A model generated the notes under the pieces. That model was not told where the DNA came from. It saw only the letters and a program-made list of their open reading frames with translations, and did no database searches. A DNA stretch of 64,000 nucleotides. It comes from Clostridiales bacterium. GTDB lineage: Bacteria > Bacillota > Clostridia > Oscillospirales > Acutalibacteraceae. Positions 27,307 to 34,146 of the stretch are shown in pieces (the first letter of the stretch is position 1; the number at the start of each line of letters is the position of its first letter). Where the stretch lies: assembly GCA_012840445.1 (NCBI GenBank), contig DULI01000005.1, positions 234,385 through 298,384 on the forward strand, given 5' to 3'. Both the position numbers and the translations under genes were made by a program.

Positions 27307-28131
27307 TTGCAACTGCTGCGCAACCGCAACCGGAAACAGGTCCTGCTAAAGCTCCCCATAAGCGCTATCCGCCCGAACCCCTACCAGCCGCGCAAAGAGT
27401 TCGACGAGTACGAACTCAGGCAGCTTGCCGAAAGCATTCGGCAAAACGGCCTTCTGCAGCCTTTGTCGGTGCGGGTGATCGGCAGCGGGTATTACGAGCT
27501 CATCGCGGGTGAGAGAAGGCTCAGGGCATGCAAGCTTGCGGGGCTAACCGAAGTCCCCTGCCTTTTGCACGAGGTGGACGACCAACAGTCGGCCCTTTTT
27601 TCCCTGATAGAAAACCTCCAGCGCAAGGATCTCTCCATGTTCGAGGAGGCCGAAGGGATTTACCGGCTGATTAAACTTTACGGCCTTTCCCAGTTCGAGG
27701 CGGCAGAAAAGCTTGGCATGGCGCAGTCCACGCTTGCCAATAAGCTCAGGCTGCTGCGCCTTACTTCTTACCAGCGGGAGCGCATTACCGCTGCCCAGCT
27801 CACCGAGCGCCACGCGCGGGCGCTTTTGCGGATTTCCGACCCCGAACTGCGCGACAAGGCGCTGAACACAATCATTGCAGACCAGCTTAACGTCCAGGAA
27901 TCCGAAGAACTTATCGACTCCATGTTAAACGGACAAACCGAACAATTAAAACCCTCGCCCAAACGCACCCCGATAATTAACGATGTCCGTCTTTTTATAA
28001 ACAGCATCTCGAAACTGGTGGACTCAATAAAAAAATCGGGCCTGGACGCCAAAACGGTAAAATCCGAAACCGACGAATACATCGAGTACACCGTTACAAT
28101 CTCAAAACACCCCTCAAAAAAAGTCGTATGA
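27307..28131 (+). CDS. noc: ParB-family protein, Noc-like (nucleoid occlusion)
   Basis: 274 residues from TTG 27307, with AGGAGGG 8 bases upstream. The ParB CTP-binding N-domain shows PNPYQPRKEFDEYEL, NGLLQPLSVR and GERRLRACK. The helix-turn-helix has LGMAQSTLANKLRLLRL. The N-terminus is short and basic (RNRNRKQ). Position right after rsmG and before parA is the place of noc in Bacillus, which guides the call. Specificity for Noc sites versus parS cannot be read by eye, so it could be a second ParB. Confidence 0.8.
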   Translation: MQLLRNRNRKQVLLKLPISAIRPNPYQPRKEFDEYELRQLAESIRQNGLLQPLSVRVIGSGYYELIAGERRLRACKLAGLTEVPCLLHEVDDQQSALFSLIENLQRKDLSMFEEAEGIYRLIKLYGLSQFEAAEKLGMAQSTLANKLRLLRLTSYQRERITAAQLTERHARALLRISDPELRDKALNTIIADQLNVQESEELIDSMLNGQTEQLKPSPKRTPIINDVRLFINSISKLVDSIKKSGLDAKTVKSETDEYIEYTVTISKHPSKKVV

Positions 28132-28280
28132 TAAAAGCTTTCACAATTTGCCAACCGATTTAACCCATATAAACCTGTTTTCATACTTTGCCTCCTAACT
28201 TTTCGCAAGTCTACCCCATCCTCCTCTAATTATTAGCCTATTCCCACCTCTTTCTGCCCACCCATATTCATCCCCATACA

Positions 28281-28331
28281 AGCAAGAACCGCCTGTACTG
28301 CTTTCAGGCGGTTCTTGCTTGTTTTTTTATT
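28281..28331 (+). terminator. Strong terminator after noc
   Basis: A perfect 15-bp stem (28281-28295 with 28305-28319) around a 9-base loop, followed by TGTTTTTTT. It ends transcription of the rpmH-to-noc cluster. Confidence 0.9.
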
Positions 28332-29053
28332 TACATCAAACAACGCAGGTTTTTAATATCTTATTTAAAGCGGCGGAGAAGCAAAGGGTTTACAAAGGTG
28401 TTGCGCAAACCAATGCAACACTCGGGGTTTTTGCCAATATTTTAGAATACCGCTTACTCTCGCACCAACTGTACGCATAGTATTGCCCGTTTTCTAAAAT
28501 CGGCAGTCAAAAAATCTGCCGTTGACCCTCGCACCCATCCCTTTATTATACGCACTTTGCAACCACCGCCCTGCCCCAACCCCACCAAATGTCCGTATCC
28601 AAAGGCGCCCATTTAACTTTTATGCGCTTTTCTTAAGCCCTTTTGCGCCGGAAAGTCCCCGCAGACTCAGGGCTTATAGCTTCCAGCAATTTCCCGCGCT
28701 TTATCCCATCCTTGCCTTACGCATTTTCTTAAGTCCTGCAGCTGCAATTTTGTTGCCGTTTCATGCCCTGTTGTTTTCTGCCGCTTGCCTGCTGGCCCCA
28801 AAACAAATCCGCCCCGCAGCCGCGCCCACGTTTACTGCACAAAACCCGCCTTCTGCCCGCTGTAACGGCTACAAAACCCTCTATTTTCCCTTTACCACGG
28901 ACAGTAGTTTTAACTGCTCTCCACGAACCCTCACATTCCTGCCCCGTAATCCCACCTTGCAATTTTAAGCCGCTAATTCTGCCCTTAGGCCCAATCAGCA
29001 TTTGCGCCCGATCGTCAATTGCAAAAACCGTCTATTTCGCACCGCGGCACTTA

Positions 29054-29111
29054 CCTGCAAACCGAAACGGTTTGCCTTTATTTTTGCTTTTTGCAGGCTA
29101 GCCAAACCGTT
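29054..29111. repeat. Interleaved inverted repeats in the noc-parA gap
   Basis: CCTGCAAA (29054-29061) is complementary to TTTGCAGG (29090-29097). AACGGTTTG (29066-29074) is complementary to CAAACCGTT (29103-29111). The arms alternate, so both pairings together would form a pseudoknot in RNA. A local AAACCG/CGGTTT hairpin competes. Confidence 0.45.
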
Positions 29112-29508
29112 ATTAAAATATCTGTCGGTTGACGCCCGTCACCCCGAACGTGTCAAATGCAGCTTTTTGCCCTTTAATACCTTGCAGCCAGCAAATACTA
29201 ACATAGCATTCATTTTTTTGTTGCCAACTTGCTGTCCCACTGTCCCCGCCTTGGCCGAAAAACATTTCGTTTTTCCTCCTCGGTTCTTGCCTTGGTCGCA
29301 AACTCGCCGATCCTGCCCCGCGGCTCGCGCCGCTGAACAGCCCCTGCCAATTGTGTCCTCAGCCCCGGTAGGAAATGGCCCTGTGCCTTTTTGCCGCTTA
29401 AACGGCTGCTTTTCATCGCCAATCCGCGGCAAGTATTTCGACCGTTTTAGTCGGGCGCCCGAAGCCGCCAAATTGCTAAACCCACTTTTTTGGCGTTTTG
29501 GTTCGGAA

Positions 29509-29524
29509 TGTTTCACGTGAAACA
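29509..29524. promoter_or_regulatory. parS site 1
   Basis: A perfect TGTTTCACGTGAAACA palindrome, the canonical ParB-binding site, extended to a 22-bp palindrome by flanking GAA/TTC. Confidence 0.95.
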
Positions 29525-29544
29525 TTCTGGAGGGGCTGGCTGAT

Positions 29545-29560
29545 TGTTTCACGTGAAACA
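29545..29560. promoter_or_regulatory. parS site 2
   Basis: A perfect TGTTTCACGTGAAACA palindrome, 36 bp from site 1, start to start. Flanks are not symmetric. Confidence 0.95.
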
Positions 29561-29579
29561 CTTCCGGGTGAGAATAAAA

Positions 29580-29595
29580 TGTTTCACGTGAAACA
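29580..29595. promoter_or_regulatory. parS site 3
   Basis: A perfect TGTTTCACGTGAAACA palindrome, 35 bp from site 2, extended by symmetric AAA/TTT flanks. Confidence 0.95.
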
Positions 29596-29615
29596 TTTAA
29601 AATTAAAATATCAAT

Positions 29616-29631
29616 TGTTTCACGTGAAACA
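29616..29631. promoter_or_regulatory. parS site 4
   Basis: A perfect TGTTTCACGTGAAACA palindrome, 36 bp from site 3, with symmetric AAT/ATT flanks. It lies about 80 bp upstream of the parA promoter. Confidence 0.95.
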
Positions 29632-29712
29632 ATTTTCAGAGTCAGCATAGAACCCGCAGCGCCGCCAAGTGGCAAAAAATTTACCTTAAGTTGAATAAGT
29701 ATTCTGAGTTTA

Positions 29713-29741
29713 TTGAACCCACAAATTTATTGTGCTATAAT
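29713..29741 (+). promoter_or_regulatory. Promoter of parA-parB
   Basis: TTGAAC (29713-29718), a 17-base spacer and TATAAT (29736-29741) preceded by TGC (extended -10). The nearby parS array makes ParB-dependent repression possible. Confidence 0.75.
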
Positions 29742-29806
29742 GTTCCATATGAATTGACAAATTTTCCATAGCCTTTTAGGTATTCAAATACGAAGGGAGC
29801 AGGGAT

Positions 29807-30574
29807 TTGGGCAAAATAATATCAATTGTGAACCAAAAAGGCGGGGTTGGGAAAACCACCACAGCGGTAAACCTTTCCGCCGCAATGGGCGAAGCAGGCC
29901 AAAAGGTGCTGCTTGTGGACGCCGACCCGCAAGGAAACACCACCAGCGGCTACGGCATAAACAAGCGAAGCCCCGCGTTTTCTACATATAACCTGCTTGT
30001 GGGTACAGGCCAGATACAGCAGGCTATAATAAAAACCAAATTTAAAAATGTGGATATTGTTCCCTCCAACATGGACCTTGCCGGGGCGGAGATTGAGCTT
30101 ATTGAAATCGAACGCCGGGAAGGGCAGCTTAAAAGGGCTTTGGCGCCCGTGCGGGAGGAGTACGACTTTGTTTTTATCGACTGCCCGCCATCACTTGGGC
30201 TTATAACCCTTAACGCGCTGACCGCCAGTGACACATTTTTGGTGCCCATCCAGTGCGAGTACTATGCCCTCGAGGGTTTGTCGCAGCTGATGGCCACCGT
30301 TCGGCAGGTGAAGCAGCGGTACAACCCAACGCTTGATCTCGAAGGCGTGCTGCTTACAATGTACGACGGAAGGCTTAACCTTACCCAGCAGGTGGTGGCG
30401 GAGGTCAAGCGGTTTTTCGCAAACAAGCTTTATTCGACAGTTATACCCCGCGCAGTAAGGCTTTCGGAGGCCCCAAGCTTCGGCATGCCGATACAGTACT
30501 ACGACCGCCACTCCAAGGGCACCGAGGCATACAACGATCTCGCCCGGGAAATACTCAAAAATAACAGGAGGTAA
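29807..30574 (+). CDS. parA: Chromosome partitioning ATPase ParA (Soj)
   Basis: 255 residues from TTG 29807, with GAAGGGAG upstream. The deviant Walker A KGGVGKTTT begins near residue 10; the Walker B region is YDFVFIDCPPSLGL. The short length without an N-terminal extension is that of chromosomal Soj. ParA binds DNA as an ATP dimer, drives segregation with ParB and modulates DnaA. It lies beside four parS sites and 4 bases before parB. Confidence 0.96.
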   Translation: MGKIISIVNQKGGVGKTTTAVNLSAAMGEAGQKVLLVDADPQGNTTSGYGINKRSPAFSTYNLLVGTGQIQQAIIKTKFKNVDIVPSNMDLAGAEIELIEIERREGQLKRALAPVREEYDFVFIDCPPSLGLITLNALTASDTFLVPIQCEYYALEGLSQLMATVRQVKQRYNPTLDLEGVLLTMYDGRLNLTQQVVAEVKRFFANKLYSTVIPRAVRLSEAPSFGMPIQYYDRHSKGTEAYNDLAREILKNNRR

Positions 30575-30578
30575 CCCT

Positions 30579-31418
30579 ATGGCAAAAAAAATCGGAGGTT
30601 TGGGACGGGGGCTTGAGTCGCTGTTTACCGAAAATACTGCCGAGCAGCAGTCGCCTGTTAATCTGAGGCTTACCGACATTGAGCCAAACCGCAGCCAGCC
30701 CCGCAAGGATTTTGACGAAGAGGCACTTTCTGATCTTGCCGACAGCATTTCAAAGCACGGGCTTTTGCAGCCGCTGCTTGTGCGCCCTTTGCCAAACGGT
30801 ACCTACCAGATTGTGGCGGGCGAACGGCGCTGGCGGGCAAGCCGTATGGCAGGGCTGGACACCGTTCCCGCCATTGTAAAGGAGATGACCGACCAGGAGG
30901 CGCTGGAGGTAGCGCTGATTGAAAACCTGCAAAGAGAAGATTTGAATCCTGTGGAAGAGGCGCTGGGTTACCGCACGCTGATTGAAGAATACGGCATGAC
31001 CCAGGAAATGGTGGCCGAACGGGTGGGCAAGTCACGCTCTGCGGTGGCCAATGCCCTGAGGCTTTTGGCCTTGAGCGATGACATACTGCAGCTTGTAAAG
31101 GAAAACAAAATATCCGCCGGGCACGCGAGGGCGCTGCTTTCCCTTGAGGGGGAACTGCTTAAAAAAGGGGTTGAGCTTGCCCTCAAGGGTGCGCCGGTGC
31201 GGGTGATTGAACGGTTTGCGAAACTTTCCAAGCAAGCCAGGAAAGAACCGGCGGCAAAGGACCGCTTTTACAGCGAGGCCGAACTGGCGCTGTCATCCGA
31301 GCTTGGCCGCAAGGTTAAAATCAGCGCCAGCAAAAACAAGGGCGTTTTGCAGATAGAGTTTTACAACAAGGAAGACCTGTCCGAGATTATAGACAGGATT
31401 ACGGGAGTTAACTGGTAA
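30579..31418 (+). CDS. parB: Chromosome partitioning protein ParB (Spo0J)
   Basis: 279 residues. GLGRGLESLF at the N-terminus is the ParA-stimulating motif of Spo0J. The CTPase/N-domain has IEPNRSQPRKDF and GERRWRASRMAGL. The helix-turn-helix contains VGKSRSAVANALRLLAL and a C-terminal dimerisation region follows. It loads at parS as a CTP clamp and spreads. AGGAGG precedes ATG 30579. Confidence 0.96.
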   Translation: MAKKIGGLGRGLESLFTENTAEQQSPVNLRLTDIEPNRSQPRKDFDEEALSDLADSISKHGLLQPLLVRPLPNGTYQIVAGERRWRASRMAGLDTVPAIVKEMTDQEALEVALIENLQREDLNPVEEALGYRTLIEEYGMTQEMVAERVGKSRSAVANALRLLALSDDILQLVKENKISAGHARALLSLEGELLKKGVELALKGAPVRVIERFAKLSKQARKEPAAKDRFYSEAELALSSELGRKVKISASKNKGVLQIEFYNKEDLSEIIDRITGVNW

Positions 31419-31446
31419 CATTAAATAAACGAAGGGAAGAAGATTT

Positions 31447-32730
31447 ATGCTGGATATAAAAGTGATAAAAAACGACCCTGATCGGGTCAAAGCCGCCATG
31501 CGCAGCCGCAATATGGACCTTGATGAGACTATTGACCGGTTATTGGAGCTTGACAGCCGGCGCCGGGAGCTTAAGACAAATGTCGAGGAACTGCGGGCGC
31601 GGCAGAACAAGGCTTCTAAGGACATACCCCGCATAAAGAAGGAAGGGGGAGATGTCGAAGCGGTTTTGAATGAAATGAAGCAGATTTCCGATACGGTAAA
31701 GAAGCTGTCGGATGAGCTTGGCAGCATTGAGGATGAGATAAACCGCCTTATGTTTAATATCCCGAACATTCCACACAGCAGCGTGCCCGTGGGCAAGGAC
31801 GACAGCGACAACGTGGAAATCCGCCGCTTTGGCACGCCCACCGAGTTTCCCTTTGAGCCAAAGGCCCATTGGGACATTGGCGCAGAGCTGGGCATTCTGG
31901 ACCCCGAGACTGCGGCAAAGGTTACGGGCGCGCGCTTCCACTTCTACAAAGGCCTTGGGGCACGGCTTGAGCGGGCGATTGTAAACTTCTTTTTGGACAC
32001 CCATACAAAACACGGCTACACCGAAGTGTTCCCGCCCTTTATTGCCAACCGCGATTCCATGACCGCAACTGGGCAGCTCCCCAAATTTGAGGAGGACGCC
32101 TTTAAGCTTGCCAACAACGAAGACTATTTTCTTATCCCCACCGCCGAGGTGCCTGTGACCAACATGCACCGTGATGAGATTCTGGATGGCAGCAAACTTC
32201 CGATTAAGTACTGCGCCTATTCGGCATGTTTCAGGGCCGAGGCGGGAAGCGCCGGCAGAGACACAAGGGGGCTTATCAGACAGCACCAGTTTAACAAGGT
32301 GGAGCTGGTTAAATTTGCCAGCCCGGAGAATTCCTATGATGAGCTGGAGAGCCTTACCGCCGACGCCGAACGGGTGCTACAGTTGCTCGGCCTTCCATAC
32401 CGCGTGGTATGCCTTTGCACGGGGGATTTGGGCTTTTCCTCGGCAAAAACCTATGACATTGAGGTTTGGATGCCCTCTTACGGCAGGTACCTTGAAATTT
32501 CGAGCTGTTCCAACTTTGAGGACTTCCAGGCCCGCCGCGGCATGATACGCTTTAAAGCCGACATTAAGGACAAACCAAGGCTTGTGCATACCCTTAACGG
32601 CTCGGGAGTGGCTGTAGGCCGCACGGTGGCGGCAATACTTGAAAACTACCAGAACGCCGACGGCAGCGTTACGGTGCCCGAAGTGCTGGTACCTTACATG
32701 GGCTGCGGAAAAATCACAAAAAACGGTTGA
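31447..32730 (+). CDS. serS: Seryl-tRNA synthetase
   Basis: 427 residues. An N-terminal coiled coil (about 25-105) binds the long arm of tRNA-Ser. A class II core follows with [21 protein letters not shown] (motif 2) and [18 protein letters not shown] (motif 3). GAAGGG lies upstream of the ATG. serS next to parAB is found in other Clostridia. The stop overlaps the following start as TGATG. Confidence 0.97.
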   Translation: MLDIKVIKNDPDRVKAAMRSRNMDLDETIDRLLELDSRRRELKTNVEELRARQNKASKDIPRIKKEGGDVEAVLNEMKQISDTVKKLSDELGSIEDEINRLMFNIPNIPHSSVPVGKDDSDNVEIRRFGTPTEFPFEPKAHWDIGAELGILDPETAAKVTGARFHFYKGLGARLERAIVNFFLDTHTKHGYTEVFPPFIANRDSMTATGQLPKFEEDAFKLANNEDYFLIPTAEVPVTNMHRDEILDGSKLPIKYCAYSACFRAEAGSAGRDTRGLIRQHQFNKVELVKFASPENSYDELESLTADAERVLQLLGLPYRVVCLCTGDLGFSSAKTYDIEVWMPSYGRYLEISSCSNFEDFQARRGMIRFKADIKDKPRLVHTLNGSGVAVGRTVAAILENYQNADGSVTVPEVLVPYMGCGKITKNG

Positions 32731-33488
32731 TGCGCATGGGCTTGCAAGGAATGGGATTTTATTCGGACCGGATGATAATACGCAGTTACGATATAGACCA
32801 GAGCCGGCAGCTTCGCCTGTCTTCGCTGCTTAAAATCCAGCAGGAGATAGGCGAACTGCACCTGCGCGCCATAGGACTTCCCCACGACTTCATGGTGGAT
32901 GAACTGGGCCTTGCCTTTGTGTTCACCCGCCTTAACTCGGTTATATACCGCCGCCCCAGAATGGGGGAGGAGGTTAAAGCCAGCACTTGGTGCCCTGGGG
33001 TCAGGGGGCTTACTTTCTACCGCTGTTACCGCCTTGAGGACAAAGAGGGCAACATACTTATAGACAGCATGGCATCGGTGGTGACCGTGGACGCTAAAGA
33101 ACATAAAATAAAAAGGCCAGAGAGCATTCCCTGTTTTTCGGAATTCGAGTACCGACCCGATATTGCGTCCACCTGCCAAAAGCCTGAAAAAATTAAGCTG
33201 CCTGATACTTTTGACGCGGAATTTACGCGGCAGGTGATGTATTCGGACACCGATTTTAACATGCATCTGAACAACACGGTTTATGCCGATATTATCTGCG
33301 ACTACATGCCCGGCGGCATGGCGGGAAAGGAAATTGGCTTTTTCAGTTTAAGCTTTATATCCGAAGCCCGAGAGGGGCAGGTGCTTAAAATACTTGCAGC
33401 AAAACGCGATGAGGGCGCATATTTTGCCGGCGAGTGCGAGGGCAGGCGCTGTTTTGAGGCATTCTGCCGGTTTAAGGGCAGTGAATAA
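32730..33488 (+). CDS. Acyl-ACP thioesterase
   Basis: About 252 residues from ATG 32730, which overlaps the serS stop; a TTG at 32727 and later ATGs are alternatives. It has a double hotdog architecture: YDIDQSRQLRLSSLLKIQQE in the first half and YSDTDFNMHLNNTVYADI in the second, where the Asn and His of DFNMHLNN match the FatA/FatB-type catalytic residues. It releases fatty acids from acyl carrier protein. Coupling to serS has no obvious metabolic logic. Confidence 0.88.
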   Translation: MRMGLQGMGFYSDRMIIRSYDIDQSRQLRLSSLLKIQQEIGELHLRAIGLPHDFMVDELGLAFVFTRLNSVIYRRPRMGEEVKASTWCPGVRGLTFYRCYRLEDKEGNILIDSMASVVTVDAKEHKIKRPESIPCFSEFEYRPDIASTCQKPEKIKLPDTFDAEFTRQVMYSDTDFNMHLNNTVYADIICDYMPGGMAGKEIGFFSLSFISEAREGQVLKILAAKRDEGAYFAGECEGRRCFEAFCRFKGSE

Positions 33489-33516
33489 AATAACCGCCCG
33501 CGGACAAAATTAACTA

Positions 33517-33545
33517 TTGACAAAAGCTTAAGCAATTATTATAAT
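33517..33545 (+). promoter_or_regulatory. Promoter of the tRNA-Met/tRNA-Glu pair
   Basis: TTGACA (33517-33522), an exact 17-base spacer and TATAAT (33540-33545), about 21 bases before the first tRNA. It is a near-perfect housekeeping promoter. Confidence 0.9.
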
Positions 33546-33566
33546 ATAACTCGCTGCTATTGTCGT

Positions 33567-33643
33567 GGCGGTATAGCTCAGTTGGCTAGAGCATTCGGTT
33601 CATACCCGAAGTGTCGTTGGTTCGAATCCGACTACCGCTACCA
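33567..33643 (+). tRNA. tRNA-Met (CAT)
   Basis: A 77-nt cloverleaf with encoded CCA. The acceptor stem GGCGGTA pairs with TACCGCT (one G-T pair at 1:72). The anticodon stem TTCGG/CCGAA with loop TTCATAC gives CAT. The stem lacks the GGG/CCC of initiator tRNAs, so it is elongator Met; lysidine-modified Ile2 is a less likely alternative. Confidence 0.92.
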
Positions 33644-33667
33644 ACTCCGCCACGCGGCGGAGTATAC

Positions 33668-33742
33668 GGCCCGGTGGTCAAGCGGTCAAGACACCGCCCT
33701 TTCACGGCGGCAACACGGGTTCGATTCCCGTCCGGGTCACCA
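33668..33742 (+). tRNA. tRNA-Glu (TTC)
   Basis: A 75-nt cloverleaf with encoded CCA. The acceptor stem GGCCCGG pairs with CCGGGTC. The anticodon stem CCGCC/GGCGG with loop CTTTCAC gives TTC. It lies 24 bases after tRNA-Met and is co-transcribed from the same promoter. Confidence 0.95.
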
Positions 33743-33744
33743 TG

Positions 33745-33776
33745 AACCTGCATACGTTATGTATGCAGGTTTTTTT
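33745..33776 (+). terminator. Terminator after tRNA-Glu
   Basis: AACCTGCATAC pairs with GTATGCAGGTT around a short loop, followed by T7. It ends the tRNA unit. Confidence 0.9.
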
Positions 33777-33885
33777 GTTGCAAACTTTTATTAACCCAAG
33801 CGTCTGGCAGAAAATAAAATAAATATATAATAATGTTATAGGCAAACCCGCTGAGGTGAAAATATATAAACGTTTTGCATTAAGG

Positions 33886-33917
33886 ACCGCATGCTATGAA
33901 GGCATGCGGTTTTTTTA
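33886..33917 (+). terminator. Second terminator, possibly ending a short transcript
   Basis: ACCGCATGC (33886-33894) pairs with GCATGCGGT (33902-33910), followed by T7. No gene lies between it and the previous terminator, so it may end a small RNA starting after the TATAAT at 33826, or act as a backup. Confidence 0.75.
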
Positions 33918-33988
33918 TTTTAGTAACAGTTAGTGTTTTACCGGATTTTGTAAATTTTGTTTGTGACATATTGTTATTGCTATCGGCA

Positions 33989-34089
33989 TTATTCACAACG
34001 AAAGTGCAATTTAATTGGAATTTCCCACAAAGTTTCAGTAAAGGGTTGTAATTGTGCAAAAAACTAAGGGGCTGCTTATATTTGGATAA
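33989..34089. other. Candidate DnaA-box cluster
   Basis: TTATTCACA (33989-33997) fits the TTATNCACA consensus. TGTGCAAAA (34053-34061) and TTTGGATAA (34081-34089), on the other strand, each differ from it at one position. They lie in A+T-rich DNA near the strand-composition switch. Chance matches are possible. Confidence 0.35.
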
Positions 34090-34146
34090 ACGAATTTTCA
34101 GTATTTTTGATATAATTAACTCAAAATTATAAGGAGGTATTAGTTA

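Larger units (their letters stand above)
28132..29806 (+). other. Long gene-free stretch between noc and parA, C-rich on the + strand
   Basis: About 1.67 kb without a convincing gene. Open frames here have low-complexity translations, and one minus-strand frame (29675-29139) simply reads through the parS sites. It holds a strong terminator (28281-28331), a hairpin GTGTTGC/GCAACAC (28398-28421), a hairpin CGGCAG/CTGCCG (28501-28521), interleaved inverted repeats (29054-29111), four parS sites and the parA promoter. The + strand has a large C excess: lines 28801-28980 contain 24 G and 69 C. No rRNA, tRNA, RNase P RNA or tmRNA signature was recognised. Confidence 0.75.
33743..34146 (+). other. 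A+T-rich gap between the tRNA pair and the glycosidase gene
   Basis: About 400 bases without a gene. It contains two consecutive terminators (33745 and 33886), a TATAAT element (33826-33831), a cluster of DnaA-box-like 9-mers (33989-34089), and TATAAT (34111-34116) plus AAGGAGG just before the glycosidase start. Confidence 0.7.

Noticed and set aside
28522..28968. A 148-residue plus-strand open frame in the noc-parA gap
   Set aside because: Rich in Pro, Leu and Phe from C-rich DNA, with no ribosome site and no recognisable domain; best explained as a chance frame.
29139..29675. A 178-residue minus-strand open frame over the parS array
   Set aside because: Its VSRET, FHVKQ and FHVKH segments are just translations of parS palindromes and the rest is low-complexity; there is no convincing start or family.
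33826..33917. A cyclic-di-GMP riboswitch, suggested by GGCAAACC
   Set aside because: The interval is too short and lacks the rest of the conserved aptamer.
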